From DATARH01 sp035534535 (GTDB lineage: Bacteria > Pseudomonadota > Alphaproteobacteria > ATCC43930 > CGMCC-115725): DNA of 64,000 nt. Both the position numbers and the translations under genes were made by a program. The notes under the pieces were generated by a model, which was not told where the DNA came from, made no database searches, and saw only the letters and a list, made by a program, of their open reading frames with translations. This document shows, piece after piece, positions 7,970 to 17,815 of the stretch; position 1 is the first letter of the stretch; each line of letters opens with the position of its first letter. The stretch is from the NCBI GenBank assembly GCA_035534535.1, contig DATLRS010000192.1, positions 17,337 through 81,336 of the forward strand, written 5' to 3'.

Positions 7970-9679
7970 CTACTCGCGCAGGCTGAAGCGGCGCGGCGCC
8001 AGCGTCTCGCGGAACCCGCCGGGAGGCGCCGTCGGCGTCGGCGCCTCGGCGGTCATTTCGATGGCGTGGCACGGGCACTGCTCGAAGCAGATCGCACAGC
8101 CGGTGCACAAATCGGGGTCCACCCGATAGCCGCGGCCGCGGCCGAGCTTGACGATCGCCTGCTCGGGGCAGGCGGCGAGGCAATTGTCGCATTCGAAGCA
8201 GGTGCCGCAGGACAGGCAGCGCTGCGCCTCATGGCGCGCCGCCGCCGCATCGAGCCCGGCGACCACCTCGGCGAACCCGCCGACCCGTTCGGCGACGGAC
8301 AGCGAGCGCTGGATGCCGGGATCGACTTCGGCGAATACCGGCAGGCGCAGCATGTCGAATGACACCAGCGCCGCCGCAGCCGGCTCGGCATGGGCCATGC
8401 CGCGCAGCCAGGCGTCGATGCTGCGGGCGGCGCGTTTGCCGTGCCCGACCGCGACCGTGACGGTGCGCTCGGCCGGCACCATGTCGCCGCCAGCGAAGAT
8501 CCCGGGGTGACCGGTCATCAGCTGCCCGTCGACGACGACCGTGCCATCGGGCTGGAATTCGATGCCGGGGACCTGCCGCAGGAAGCCGCTGTCGGTCTCC
8601 TGGCCGAGGGCCAGCACCACGGCATCAGCTTGGAGCGTCTCGATCTCGCCGGTGGGTTGCGGCCGGCCGTTCGCGTCGAGCGTCATGCGTTCGACCGTCA
8701 ACGACGTGCCGGCGATCTCCTTGATGCTGGTCAGCCACTTGATCTTGACGCCTTCCTCGATCGCCTCGTCGGCCTCGAAGGCGCGCGCCGCCATGTGCGC
8801 CCGGTCGCGGTGGTAGACGATCAGCGCCTCGTCGGCGCCGAGCCGCCGGGCGGTGCGGGCGGCATCCATCGCCGTGTTGCCGCCGCCATAGACGACGACG
8901 CGCCGCCCGAGCAGCGGCGCCTCGCCGGCGTCGGTGCCGCGCAACAGGCTCATCGCATCGAGGACGCGTGCCGCATCGCGCGCCGGAATGTCGACATGAC
9001 GGCTGGCCTCGGCGCCGATCGCGATGAAGACGGCGTCGAAGCCGCCGGCGTCGCGCTCGGCGATGACATCCGCGACCTTGCGGTTGAGCGTGATAGGCAC
9101 GCCCAGCTGCTCGATCCGGCCGATTTCCGCCATCAGCTCGGCGCGCGGCAGGCGGTAGGCAGGGATGCCGAAATGCATCATGCCGCCGGGCACCGGTCCC
9201 GCCTCCCTGATCTCGACGGCATGCCCGAGGTGCGCGAGATGATAGGCGGCCGACAGCCCGCTCGGCCCGGCGCCGACGATCAGCACCCGCTTGCCGCTTG
9301 CCGGCCGATCGACCGGGAAGTTCCATTGCTCGGCCGTGGCGAGATCGCCGAGAAAGCGCTCGACGGCGTGAATGCTGACCGCAGCATCGAGTTCGCTGCG
9401 ATTGCAGGCGCTCTCGCACGGGTGATAGCAGACGCGGCCATGCACCCCCGGCAGCGGGTTGTCGCGAACCAGCGCCTCCCAGGCGGCGCGGAACTCGCCG
9501 GCCTGGGCCAAGGCGAGCCAAGCCTGGATGTGCTCTCCCGCCGGGCAGGCGTTGTTGCAGGGCGGCAGCAGCTCGACATAGACCGGCTTGCGGCTGCGCG
9601 CGGGGCCGGTGCCGCGCGCGCTGGCCAGGCTCGGGAGCGGCGTCAGGTCGTCTCGCCGGGGCGGTAAAGTCACGCTCAT
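7970..9679 (-). CDS. GltD-like NAD(P)H/FAD oxidoreductase with extra ferredoxin domain
   Basis: 569 residues. The N-terminal glutamate-synthase-small-subunit-type cluster domain has cysteines in CNNACPAG (41, 45) and CYHPCESAC (84, 88, 92). Then come an FAD Rossmann fold (VGAGPSG near 136) and an NAD(P) fold (YGGGNTAMD near 275). A C-terminal extension holds two further [4Fe-4S] motifs (CGTCFECDNC...CP and CTGCAICFEQCP). There is no gltB beside it. The extra clusters and nifJ neighbour suggest electron transfer between ferredoxin and NAD(P)H rather than glutamate synthesis. The start at 9679 was chosen because a GAGAAAG purine run precedes it and the 32 codons upstream resemble leader DNA. 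This direction of flow is inference. Confidence 0.85.
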   Translation of the reverse strand: MSVTLPPRRDDLTPLPSLASARGTGPARSRKPVYVELLPPCNNACPAGEHIQAWLALAQAGEFRAAWEALVRDNPLPGVHGRVCYHPCESACNRSELDAAVSIHAVERFLGDLATAEQWNFPVDRPASGKRVLIVGAGPSGLSAAYHLAHLGHAVEIREAGPVPGGMMHFGIPAYRLPRAELMAEIGRIEQLGVPITLNRKVADVIAERDAGGFDAVFIAIGAEASRHVDIPARDAARVLDAMSLLRGTDAGEAPLLGRRVVVYGGGNTAMDAARTARRLGADEALIVYHRDRAHMAARAFEADEAIEEGVKIKWLTSIKEIAGTSLTVERMTLDANGRPQPTGEIETLQADAVVLALGQETDSGFLRQVPGIEFQPDGTVVVDGQLMTGHPGIFAGGDMVPAERTVTVAVGHGKRAARSIDAWLRGMAHAEPAAAALVSFDMLRLPVFAEVDPGIQRSLSVAERVGGFAEVVAGLDAAAARHEAQRCLSCGTCFECDNCLAACPEQAIVKLGRGRGYRVDPDLCTGCAICFEQCPCHAIEMTAEAPTPTAPPGGFRETLAPRRFSLRE

Positions 9680-9783
9680 GTTCTGGCGCTTTCTCGCAAC
9701 TCGCTCCGCCGTTGCGTGCCGCCTTTCATTGGCTTTGCACACCAAATGGCGGCGAATTTTGCCGGTTTCGTGCAAATCCCCTG

Positions 9784-9825
9784 AAATACTCAGCCCGCAT
9801 AACTAAATACTCAGCCCGCATAACT
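9784..9825. repeat. Two exact 21-bp tandem repeats in the nifJ-operon leader
   Basis: A 21-bp unit at 9784-9804 is repeated exactly at 9805-9825 (both contain AAATACTCAGCCCGCATAAC). It lies about 105-146 bp before the start of the GltD-like gene, probably in the untranslated leader of the operon. Confidence 0.95.
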
Positions 9826-9880
9826 ACAGCCCTTCCGCGGTGCCGCGATTACAGTCAGGCATGATTGAAGCGGGTATTCA

Positions 9881-9894
9881 TTGATTTACGTCAA
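9881..9894 (-). promoter_or_regulatory. FNR/Anr/FixK-type box upstream of the nifJ operon
   Basis: TTGATTTACGTCAA matches the consensus TTGAT-N4-ATCAA at 9 of 10 specified bases. The gene on its right (101-residue protein) ends before it, so the only gene it can serve at normal range is the GltD-like/nifJ/DHOD-like operon. A minus-strand -10-like TGTAAT (9849-9854) lies at a workable distance, which would place the box about 45 bp upstream of a start near 9842. The remaining 9680-9974 gap holds only this box and the 21-bp repeats. Confidence 0.7.
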
Positions 9895-9974
9895 TGCCTC
9901 TGATGCCTCGGAGACCGAGCTTCGGCCGGGGTCGCCCTGGGGCAGAAGCGGGTCGAGTTGAGTGCTGCTTCGCG

Positions 9975-10280
9975 CTACTTCCTCGCACCGCTTTCGAACA
10001 GGATCGGTGCGCCGAGTTCGGACAGGTGGAAGAGGCGGAAGGCGCGTTCGCCGTTGAAATCCAGAACCCGCAAATCGTCGGCCTCGTGCAGATCGCGAAG
10101 CACCACCTGAAAGTGGCTGCCGTATCGCTCGCGCACGAGATCGAGCGGCAGCTCGTAGGCGATGAATTTGTCGATCCCCTTGGCGTGGAGTTTCTCGAGC
10201 AGGGTAGCGTCGGTGAATGAGGCGTGCGATGTCAGAATTACCAGAGGCCCGCTACCTGCAAACAACAAGGCGGCTTTCAT
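9975..10280 (-). CDS. Conserved small protein of unknown function
   Basis: 101 residues, soluble and mixed alpha/beta in appearance. It opens with MKAALLFAGSGPLVILTSHAS and contains KGIDKFIAYELPLDLVRERYG and LRVLDFNGERAF. There are no cysteine clusters, membrane segments or known catalytic motif. It is divergent from ppsA, and a perfect FNR-type box lies about 80 bp before its start. That suggests oxygen-responsive expression alongside the pyruvate and hydrogenase genes. A good AGGAGAAAATC ribosome-binding stretch precedes the ATG. I do not recognise a characterised family. Confidence 0.8.
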   Translation of the reverse strand: MKAALLFAGSGPLVILTSHASFTDATLLEKLHAKGIDKFIAYELPLDLVRERYGSHFQVVLRDLHEADDLRVLDFNGERAFRLFHLSELGAPILFESGARK

Positions 10281-10312
10281 GATTTTCTCCTTTGCTCGGC
10301 GACGCGCTCAAT

Positions 10313-10344
10313 AGATTACGGCGGCGGGAGATTACGGCGGCGGG
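10313..10344. repeat. Exact 16-bp tandem duplication next to the FNR box
   Basis: AGATTACGGCGGCGGG occurs at 10313-10328 and again at 10329-10344. It lies between the FNR-type box and the start of the 101-residue protein. Each copy carries ATTACG, which reads CGTAAT (a possible -10) on the minus strand. Confidence 0.95.
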
Positions 10345-10355
10345 CAAGGCGGGAA

Positions 10356-10369
10356 TTGATTTGAATCAA
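10356..10369. promoter_or_regulatory. Perfect FNR/Anr/FixK-type box between divergent genes
   Basis: TTGATTTGAATCAA matches TTGAT-N4-ATCAA at every specified base. It lies about 80 bp from the start of the minus-strand 101-residue gene and about 100 bp from the ppsA start on the plus strand. For ppsA, a start site 41.5 bp downstream would fall near 10404 and leave a leader of about 60 bases. For the minus gene it would fall near 10321. It could therefore activate both directions under low oxygen. Confidence 0.8.
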
Positions 10370-10464
10370 GGCCGCCAGGCGGCCGCGGCAGTATTTGCCA
10401 ATCCATTGCGGCTCGGCAGCTTTTGGCGTTGCCCCGCGTCTGCTGGCAAACACGAGTGGATCCG

Positions 10465-12894
<2,430 letters not shown>

Positions 12895-12916
12895 TGCTTT
12901 GCCGGAAGACGCGATC

Positions 12917-13873
12917 ATGACTGCGGTCGTCACCCTGACGATGAACCCGGCGCTCGACATCGCAACCGCGGTCGATCGCCTCGTGCCGACCCACAAGCTG
13001 CGCTGTGCGGCGCCGCGCTACGATCCCGGCGGCGGCGGGATCAATGTCGCGCGGGCGGTGCATGCGCTGGGCGGCGAGGCGCTGGCGATCTTTCCCGCCG
13101 GCGGCGCCGCGGGCGAGATGATCCGGCGCCTGCTGCGCGAGGAAGGCGTCGTCCATGACGCCGTCGCGATCGCCGGCTTCACCCGCGAGAGCCTCGCCAT
13201 CGAGGAGCGCGCGAGCGGCGAACAATACCGTTTCATCCTGCCGGGGCCCGAGATCGGCGAGGCGGATCAGCAACGCTGCCTCGACCGCCTCGGCGAGGCG
13301 GCGGCGGGGGCGGATTACATCGTCGCCAGCGGCAGCCTGCCGCCCGGGGTTGCCGAAAATTTCTACGCGCGGGTCGCGGCGCTGGCGCGCGCTCACGGCA
13401 AGCGCCTCGTCCTCGATACCTCCGGCGCGGCACTCAAAATGGCCGGTCACGGCAGCTATCTGCTGAAGCCGAGCCTGCGCGAGCTCGAGGATCTGACCGG
13501 ACACCAGATCCGCAGCGAACGCCAGGAAGAACAGGCGGCGCGTGAGCTCATCGAGCAGGGCCGCAGCGAGGTTATCGTACTGTCGCTCGGCGCCAGGGGC
13601 GCCGTCCTGGTCAGCCGCGAGGAGACGACCCGCTTCCCGACGATCCCGGTCAAGGCGACGAGCACGGTCGGCGCCGGCGACAGCATGCTGGCCGGGATCC
13701 TCGTCGGGCTCACGCGTGGCCTGGAGTTGCGCGAAGCGGTGGGTTTCGGCATGGCGGCGGGAGCGGCGGCGCTGCTGGGGAGCGGCACGCAATTGTGCCG
13801 GCTCGGCGATGTCGAGCGGCTTTACGCACAGATGTCGGCGGGCCACCCGGCAAGCGCGGAGCCAGGCCACTAG
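12917..13873 (+). CDS. pfkB: 6-phosphofructokinase II (PfkB family)
   Basis: 318-residue ribokinase-fold sugar kinase, very similar in pattern to E. coli PfkB. It shows the opening TLTMNPALDIAT, KLRCAAPRYDPGGGGINVAR, IFPAGG, SGEQYRFILPG, SGSLPPG and the catalytic/anion-hole motif VGAGDSM near the C-terminus. It phosphorylates fructose 6-phosphate (related enzymes use tagatose 6-phosphate or fructose 1-phosphate). The start at 12917 follows GGAAGACGC. It is placed between ppsA and hdeD with short gaps, consistent with one operon. Pairing a glycolytic kinase with PEP synthase puts both directions of glycolysis under the same putative hypoxic control. Confidence 0.92.
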   Translation: MTAVVTLTMNPALDIATAVDRLVPTHKLRCAAPRYDPGGGGINVARAVHALGGEALAIFPAGGAAGEMIRRLLREEGVVHDAVAIAGFTRESLAIEERASGEQYRFILPGPEIGEADQQRCLDRLGEAAAGADYIVASGSLPPGVAENFYARVAALARAHGKRLVLDTSGAALKMAGHGSYLLKPSLRELEDLTGHQIRSERQEEQAARELIEQGRSEVIVLSLGARGAVLVSREETTRFPTIPVKATSTVGAGDSMLAGILVGLTRGLELREAVGFGMAAGAAALLGSGTQLCRLGDVERLYAQMSAGHPASAEPGH

Positions 13874-13885
13874 GGGTTATCGAGG

Positions 13886-14470
13886 ATGAGCCACGACATG
13901 ATACCCGATATCGAGGAGGTTCGGCGTGAGGTTGCGGCGGCGATGCATGCGCACTGGCGATTCTTTCTCGCCGACGGTGTGGTGATGATGATCCTCGGGC
14001 TGGCGGCGATTGTCGTGCCCAATCTGGCCTCGCTGGCGATCACGATCTTCATCGGCTGGCTGTTCTTCGTCGGTGGCATCTTCCGCACCCTGACGGCGTG
14101 GCGCCGGCGCGGCACGCCGGCCTTCGCCTGGTCGCTGCTGACCGGGCTGCTGGCCGTGGTGCTCGGCCTGGTCCTGATCTGGCGCCCGCTCCAGGGGGTG
14201 GTAACCCTGACCTTGGCGCTCGTGCTGTTCTTCGTCATCGGCGGCGTTGCGGCGATCGTGATCGCCGTCGAGTTTCGCCGGCACCTGGCGAGCTGGGGCT
14301 GGACATTGTTCAGCGGCATCGTCGACCTGGTGCTCGCCTACCTGATCTGGCAGGGCTGGCCGAGTTCGGCCGGCTGGGCGATCGGGCTGCTCGCCGGCAT
14401 CAACATGTTGTTCCTCGGTCTGTCGCTGCTGATGACGGCGCTGGCCGCGCGCACCTTGAAGCCGCTGTGA
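13886..14470 (+). CDS. HdeD-family membrane protein
   Basis: 194 residues with about six hydrophobic helices (for example FFLADGVVMMILGLAAIVV and LASLAITIFIGWLFFVGGIF), arranged as the DUF308/HdeD repeat. HdeD proteins are inner-membrane proteins linked to acid resistance in E. coli; their molecular activity is not known. It lies 12 bp after pfkB and before the hydrogenase genes, suggesting expression with the hypoxic operon, perhaps to cope with acidification during fermentation. That role is inference. Confidence 0.85.
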   Translation: MSHDMIPDIEEVRREVAAAMHAHWRFFLADGVVMMILGLAAIVVPNLASLAITIFIGWLFFVGGIFRTLTAWRRRGTPAFAWSLLTGLLAVVLGLVLIWRPLQGVVTLTLALVLFFVIGGVAAIVIAVEFRRHLASWGWTLFSGIVDLVLAYLIWQGWPSSAGWAIGLLAGINMLFLGLSLLMTALAARTLKPL

Positions 14471-14508
14471 CGCGGGCGTGAGCGCGCTCGATCGCTAGGA
14501 GGCATGGG

Positions 14509-14565
14509 ATGGACCGTGCGGCAGTGCCATGCCTGCTTTCTCTGGCCTGCGCTTGCCCGATATGA
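14509..14565 (+). other. Possible 18-codon leader ORF before the hydrogenase operon
   Basis: An ATG at 14509 has an ideal AGGAGG (14497-14502) six bases upstream and opens an 18-codon frame (MDRAAVPCLLSLACACPI) that stops at 14563-14565, 34 bases before the HydB start chosen here. It contains three cysteines. It could be a translated leader peptide, or the strong site may simply show that the true HydB start lies upstream (ATG at 14504, in frame but only one base from the AGGAGG). Conservation is needed to decide. Confidence 0.3.
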
Positions 14566-14599
14566 TCCACTCGTCGGTCCGCGAGCATGGGTGCCCCCG

Positions 14600-15742
14600 A
14601 TGAGCGCCGTTGCGCACAGCATTCTGACGGGCGATGGCCTCGAGGCGCTGCTCGGCGTGCTGCGCCGGTGCGGCTACCGCGTCCTCGGGCCGACGGTGCG
14701 GGATCAGGCGATCGTCTATGACGATATCGCAACCCTCGCCGATCTGCCGCGCGGCTGGACCGACGAGCAGCAGGGCGGGCATTACCGGCTCCGCCGCCGC
14801 GACGACGACGCCCTGTTCGGCTATGCCGTCGGGCCGCATTCGTGGAAGCAGTTCCTGCACGCGCCGCGGCAGCGTCTGTGGCATGCCGATCGCACGGCCG
14901 ACGGCTTCGGCATCGCGACGGAGCCGGCTTCCGCCGAGCGGCTTGCCTTTGTCGGGGTGCGCGCCTGCGAACTGCACGCGATCGCGATCCAGGATCGGGT
15001 CCTCGTTGGCGGGGCTCACGTCGATCCCCATTACCGGGCCCGCCGCGAGGCGGCGTTCCTCGTCGCGGTCAATTGCGGCGCGCCCGGCGGCACCTGCTTC
15101 TGCGTCTCGATGAACACCGGCCCCAAAACAGCGGCCGGCTACGATCTGGCCTTGACCGAGCTGATCGGCGAGCCGGGCGGTCGCTTTGTCGTCGAGGCCG
15201 GCAGCGCCGCGGGGCGGACGGTCCTCGCCGAGCTGCCGCACCGCGAGGCGACGCCGGAGGAGGTGGCGGCGTCGGACGCCGTTGTCGCCCGCGCCGCCGC
15301 GCAGATGGGGCGGGCCATGCCGGCCGCCGCCGACGTGCCGGATCTGCTGCGCCGCAATCTCGACCACCCGCGCTGGGACGAAGTGGCGGGGCGCTGCCTG
15401 ACCTGCGGCAATTGCACGATGGTGTGCCCGACCTGCTTCTGCACGACGGTGGAAGACACCGTGTCGCTCGACGGCACCGCGGCCGAGCGGGTGCAGCGCT
15501 GGGATTCCTGCTTTACGATGGATTTCTCGTATCTCCACGGCGGCAGCGTGCGCGCCTCGCCGCGCTCGCGCTACCGCCAGTGGATGACGCACAAGCTGTC
15601 GAGCTGGGTTGATCAGTTCGGCAGCTCGGGCTGTGTCGGTTGCGGCCGCTGCATCACCTGGTGCCCGGTCGGGATCGACATCACCGAAGAGGTCGCGGCG
15701 ATCCGCGCCACGGATGCCGCCGCGGCGGACCCGGGAGGGTGA
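14600..15742 (+). CDS. hydB: Group 3b [NiFe]-hydrogenase, iron-sulfur subunit (sulfhydrogenase beta-type)
   Basis: 380 residues (412 if the ATG at 14504 is used). It is the electron-transfer subunit that carries [4Fe-4S] clusters between the hydrogenase small subunit and the flavin subunit. Two C-terminal cluster motifs are seen: CLTCGNCTMVCPTCFC and CVGCGRCITWCPVGID. Earlier cysteines (VRACELHAI, NCGAPGGTCFC) match the family. The start at 14600 was chosen because it opens with MSAVAHSILTGDGLEALL, but its ribosome-binding site is weak. It is first of a tight series hydB-cNMP-hydG-hydD-hydA-protease-hyp. Function follows from family and context. Confidence 0.9.
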   Translation: MSAVAHSILTGDGLEALLGVLRRCGYRVLGPTVRDQAIVYDDIATLADLPRGWTDEQQGGHYRLRRRDDDALFGYAVGPHSWKQFLHAPRQRLWHADRTADGFGIATEPASAERLAFVGVRACELHAIAIQDRVLVGGAHVDPHYRARREAAFLVAVNCGAPGGTCFCVSMNTGPKTAAGYDLALTELIGEPGGRFVVEAGSAAGRTVLAELPHREATPEEVAASDAVVARAAAQMGRAMPAAADVPDLLRRNLDHPRWDEVAGRCLTCGNCTMVCPTCFCTTVEDTVSLDGTAAERVQRWDSCFTMDFSYLHGGSVRASPRSRYRQWMTHKLSSWVDQFGSSGCVGCGRCITWCPVGIDITEEVAAIRATDAAAADPGG

Positions 15743-15746
15743 CGAC

Positions 15747-16214
15747 ATGGAGGTGCGCGGCGTCGACCGACTGATCAGCGAGCATCCCTTCTTCGGCGGC
15801 ATGGCGCCCGAATATTGCGAGCTGATCGGCGGCTGCGCCAGGAATGTGCGCTTTGACAAGGCCCAGTACCTGTTTCGCGAGGGCGACCCGGCCGATGAAT
15901 TCTTCCTGATCCGCCACGGCCGGGTGGCCCTCGAGATCATGGCCCCCGGCCGCGGGAAGCTGCGGTTCCTGACCGTCAACGAGGGCGAACTCGCCGGCCT
16001 CGCGTGGCTCATTCCGCCCTATCGCTGGATCTTCGACGCCGAGGCGCTAGAGTTGACCCGGGCGGTGTCGGTCGACGCCCGCTGCCTGCGCGACAAGGCC
16101 GAGCAGAACCACGATTTCGGCTACGAGATGATGAAGCGCTTCATGGCGATGCTGGTCGCGCGCCTGCATGCCGCGCAATTGCAGATGCTCGATGTCTACG
16201 GCGCCGGCGCCTGA
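15747..16214 (+). CDS. Cyclic nucleotide-binding domain protein without DNA-binding domain
   Basis: 155 residues forming one Crp/Fnr-type cNMP-binding beta-roll (LISEHPFFGGMAPEYCELIG; YLFREGDPADEFFLIRHGRVAL; GELAGLAWLIPPYRW) followed by the long C-helix (RCLRDKAEQNHDFGYEMMKRFMA). It stops where Crp-family proteins would begin the helix-turn-helix, so direct DNA binding is unlikely. The start at 15747 has GGGAGGGTGAC upstream and lies 4 bp after hydB; its end overlaps hydG by 23 bp. It probably senses a nucleotide, redox or allosteric signal for the hydrogenase complex, or is a structural subunit. Its ligand is unknown. Confidence 0.8.
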   Translation: MEVRGVDRLISEHPFFGGMAPEYCELIGGCARNVRFDKAQYLFREGDPADEFFLIRHGRVALEIMAPGRGKLRFLTVNEGELAGLAWLIPPYRWIFDAEALELTRAVSVDARCLRDKAEQNHDFGYEMMKRFMAMLVARLHAAQLQMLDVYGAGA

Positions 16215-17025
16215 TCTGCCGATGGTGCCGGTGGTGGCGCGGGTGCAGGCGCGCCGCCGCGAGACGCACGACACCTGGACCCTGGCCATCGATGGCGGCG
16301 GCCTGTCGTTTCGTCCGGGCCAGTTCAACATGCTGTATGCCTTCGGCGTCGGCGAGATCCCGGTCAGCATCAGCAGCGACCCGGGCGCTCCGGCGCCGCT
16401 GCTGCACACGGTGCGCGCGGTCGGTGCCGTGTCGCAGGCGCTGACGGCGCTGAAGCCGGGCGGAGCGCTCGGCTTGCGCGGGCCTTGCGGCACCGCCTGG
16501 CCGGTCGCCGAGAGCCGGGGCAGCGACATCGTCGTCGTCGCCGGCGGGCTGGGGCTCGCGCCGCTGCGTCCGGCAATCTACCGGCTGTTCGCCGAGCGCG
16601 CGCAGTACGGCCGGATCGCCGTGCTGTACGGCACCCGCAGCCCCGGCGACATCCTGTTCCGCCATGAGCTGGAGCGCTGGCGCCGCCGCCTCGACGTTGC
16701 GATCGAGGTGACGGTCGACCACGCCGACAGCTTGTGGCACGGCCATGTCGGCGTCGTCACCGAGCTGATCGATCGCACCGCCTTCGACCCCGACCACACG
16801 GTCGCGCTGGTCTGCGGCCCGGAGATCATGATGCGCTTCGCGGTGCGGGCGTTGCGCGCGGCCGGGATCGCGGAGGAGGCGATCTATCTCTCGATGGAGC
16901 GCAACATGAAATGCGCTGTCGGCCTGTGCGGCCATTGCCAGTTCGGGCCGGAATTGATCTGCCGCGACGGGCCGGTGTTCCGCTACGACCGGCTGCACGG
17001 CTTGTTGGCCATGAAAGAGATCTGA
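16192..17025 (+). CDS. hydG: Group 3b [NiFe]-hydrogenase, FAD/NAD(P)-binding subunit (gamma-type)
   Basis: 277 residues of the ferredoxin-NADP reductase-like family. It has an FAD-binding barrel (FRPGQFNMLYAFGVGEIPVSIS), a nucleotide-binding fold (VVAGGLGLAPLRP; LYGTRSPGDILF), and a C-terminal [2Fe-2S] motif, MKCAVGLCGHCQFGPELICRDGPVF, as in dihydroorotate dehydrogenase electron-transfer subunits. It exchanges electrons with NADP(H) or NAD(H). The start at 16192 overlaps the previous gene by 23 bp; the preceding methionine would add 8 residues. hydD follows after 1 bp. Confidence 0.92.
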   Translation: MSTAPAPDLPMVPVVARVQARRRETHDTWTLAIDGGGLSFRPGQFNMLYAFGVGEIPVSISSDPGAPAPLLHTVRAVGAVSQALTALKPGGALGLRGPCGTAWPVAESRGSDIVVVAGGLGLAPLRPAIYRLFAERAQYGRIAVLYGTRSPGDILFRHELERWRRRLDVAIEVTVDHADSLWHGHVGVVTELIDRTAFDPDHTVALVCGPEIMMRFAVRALRAAGIAEEAIYLSMERNMKCAVGLCGHCQFGPELICRDGPVFRYDRLHGLLAMKEI

Positions 17026-17026
17026 C

Positions 17027-17815
17027 GTGCAGCGAACCTCACAGTCGCGCAAACCCCGGCTCGCCGTGTGGAAATTCGCCTCTTGCGACGGCTGCCAGCT
17101 GAGCCTTCTCGACTGCGAAGACGAATTGCTGACGCTGGCCGAGGCGATCGACATCGCCTATTTCAACGAGGCGACGCGGGCCCCGATCTCGGGCCGCTAC
17201 CAGCTGTCGCTGGTCGAGGGCTCGATCACGACGCAAGAGGATGCCCAGCGCATCGGCGAGGTGCGCCGCCGCTCCGACCGGCTGGTGACGATCGGCGCCT
17301 GCGCCAGTGCGGGCGGCATCCAGGCGTTGCGCAACTTTGCCGATGTCAAGGAGTACGCGGCGATCGTCTATGCGCGGCCCGACTATATCCGGACGCTGGC
17401 GAATTCGACGGCGATCGCCGATCACGTGCGGGTCGATTTCGAGTTGCGCGGCTGCCCGATCAACAAACGCCAGCTGCTCGATGTCATCTCGGCCTTGCTC
17501 GGCGGGCGCCGGCCGGCGACGCCGGCGCACAGTGTCTGCATCGAGTGCAAGCTCAAGGGCAACGTCTGCGTCACGGTGGCACACGGCACGCCGTGCCTCG
17601 GGCCCGTCACCCATGCCGGGTGCGGCGCGCTGTGCCCGTCTTACGACCGCGGCTGCTATGGCTGCTACGGGCCGATGGAGACGCCGAACACGATCGCGCT
17701 GAGCCGTCACTTCGCCGGCCTCGGCCTGGACGAGCGGGCATTGCAGCGCGTCTACCGCACCTTCAACGCCAATGCCGAGCCGTTCCGCAAGGAAAGCGAG
17801 CGCCATGGCGCGTAG
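17027..17815 (+). CDS. hydD: [NiFe]-hydrogenase small subunit (group 3b delta-type)
   Basis: 262 residues starting at GTG. It holds the electron-relay iron-sulfur clusters next to the NiFe site. The proximal-cluster cysteines appear in KFASCDGCQLSLLDCE, then TIGACASAGG, ELRGCPINK, and a C-terminal ferredoxin-like set (CIECKLKGNVCV, TPCLGPVTHAGCGALCPSYDRGCYGCYG). There is no Tat signal peptide, so it is cytoplasmic, as expected for group 3. It begins 1 bp after hydG and overlaps hydA by 11 bp. Confidence 0.93.
   Translation: MQRTSQSRKPRLAVWKFASCDGCQLSLLDCEDELLTLAEAIDIAYFNEATRAPISGRYQLSLVEGSITTQEDAQRIGEVRRRSDRLVTIGACASAGGIQALRNFADVKEYAAIVYARPDYIRTLANSTAIADHVRVDFELRGCPINKRQLLDVISALLGGRRPATPAHSVCIECKLKGNVCVTVAHGTPCLGPVTHAGCGALCPSYDRGCYGCYGPMETPNTIALSRHFAGLGLDERALQRVYRTFNANAEPFRKESERHGA

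Noticed and set aside
4412..8362. 1316-codon open frame on the plus strand opposite nifJ
   Set aside because: It is antisense to nifJ and the GltD-like gene, which have clear cofactor motifs. Its translation is Arg/Ala/Asp-rich without a domain, as expected for a high-GC shadow.
9975..10280. The 101-residue ORF as a possible shadow
   Set aside because: The shadow idea was rejected. It has a good ribosome site, a protein-like sequence and its own regulatory region, so it is kept as a gene.
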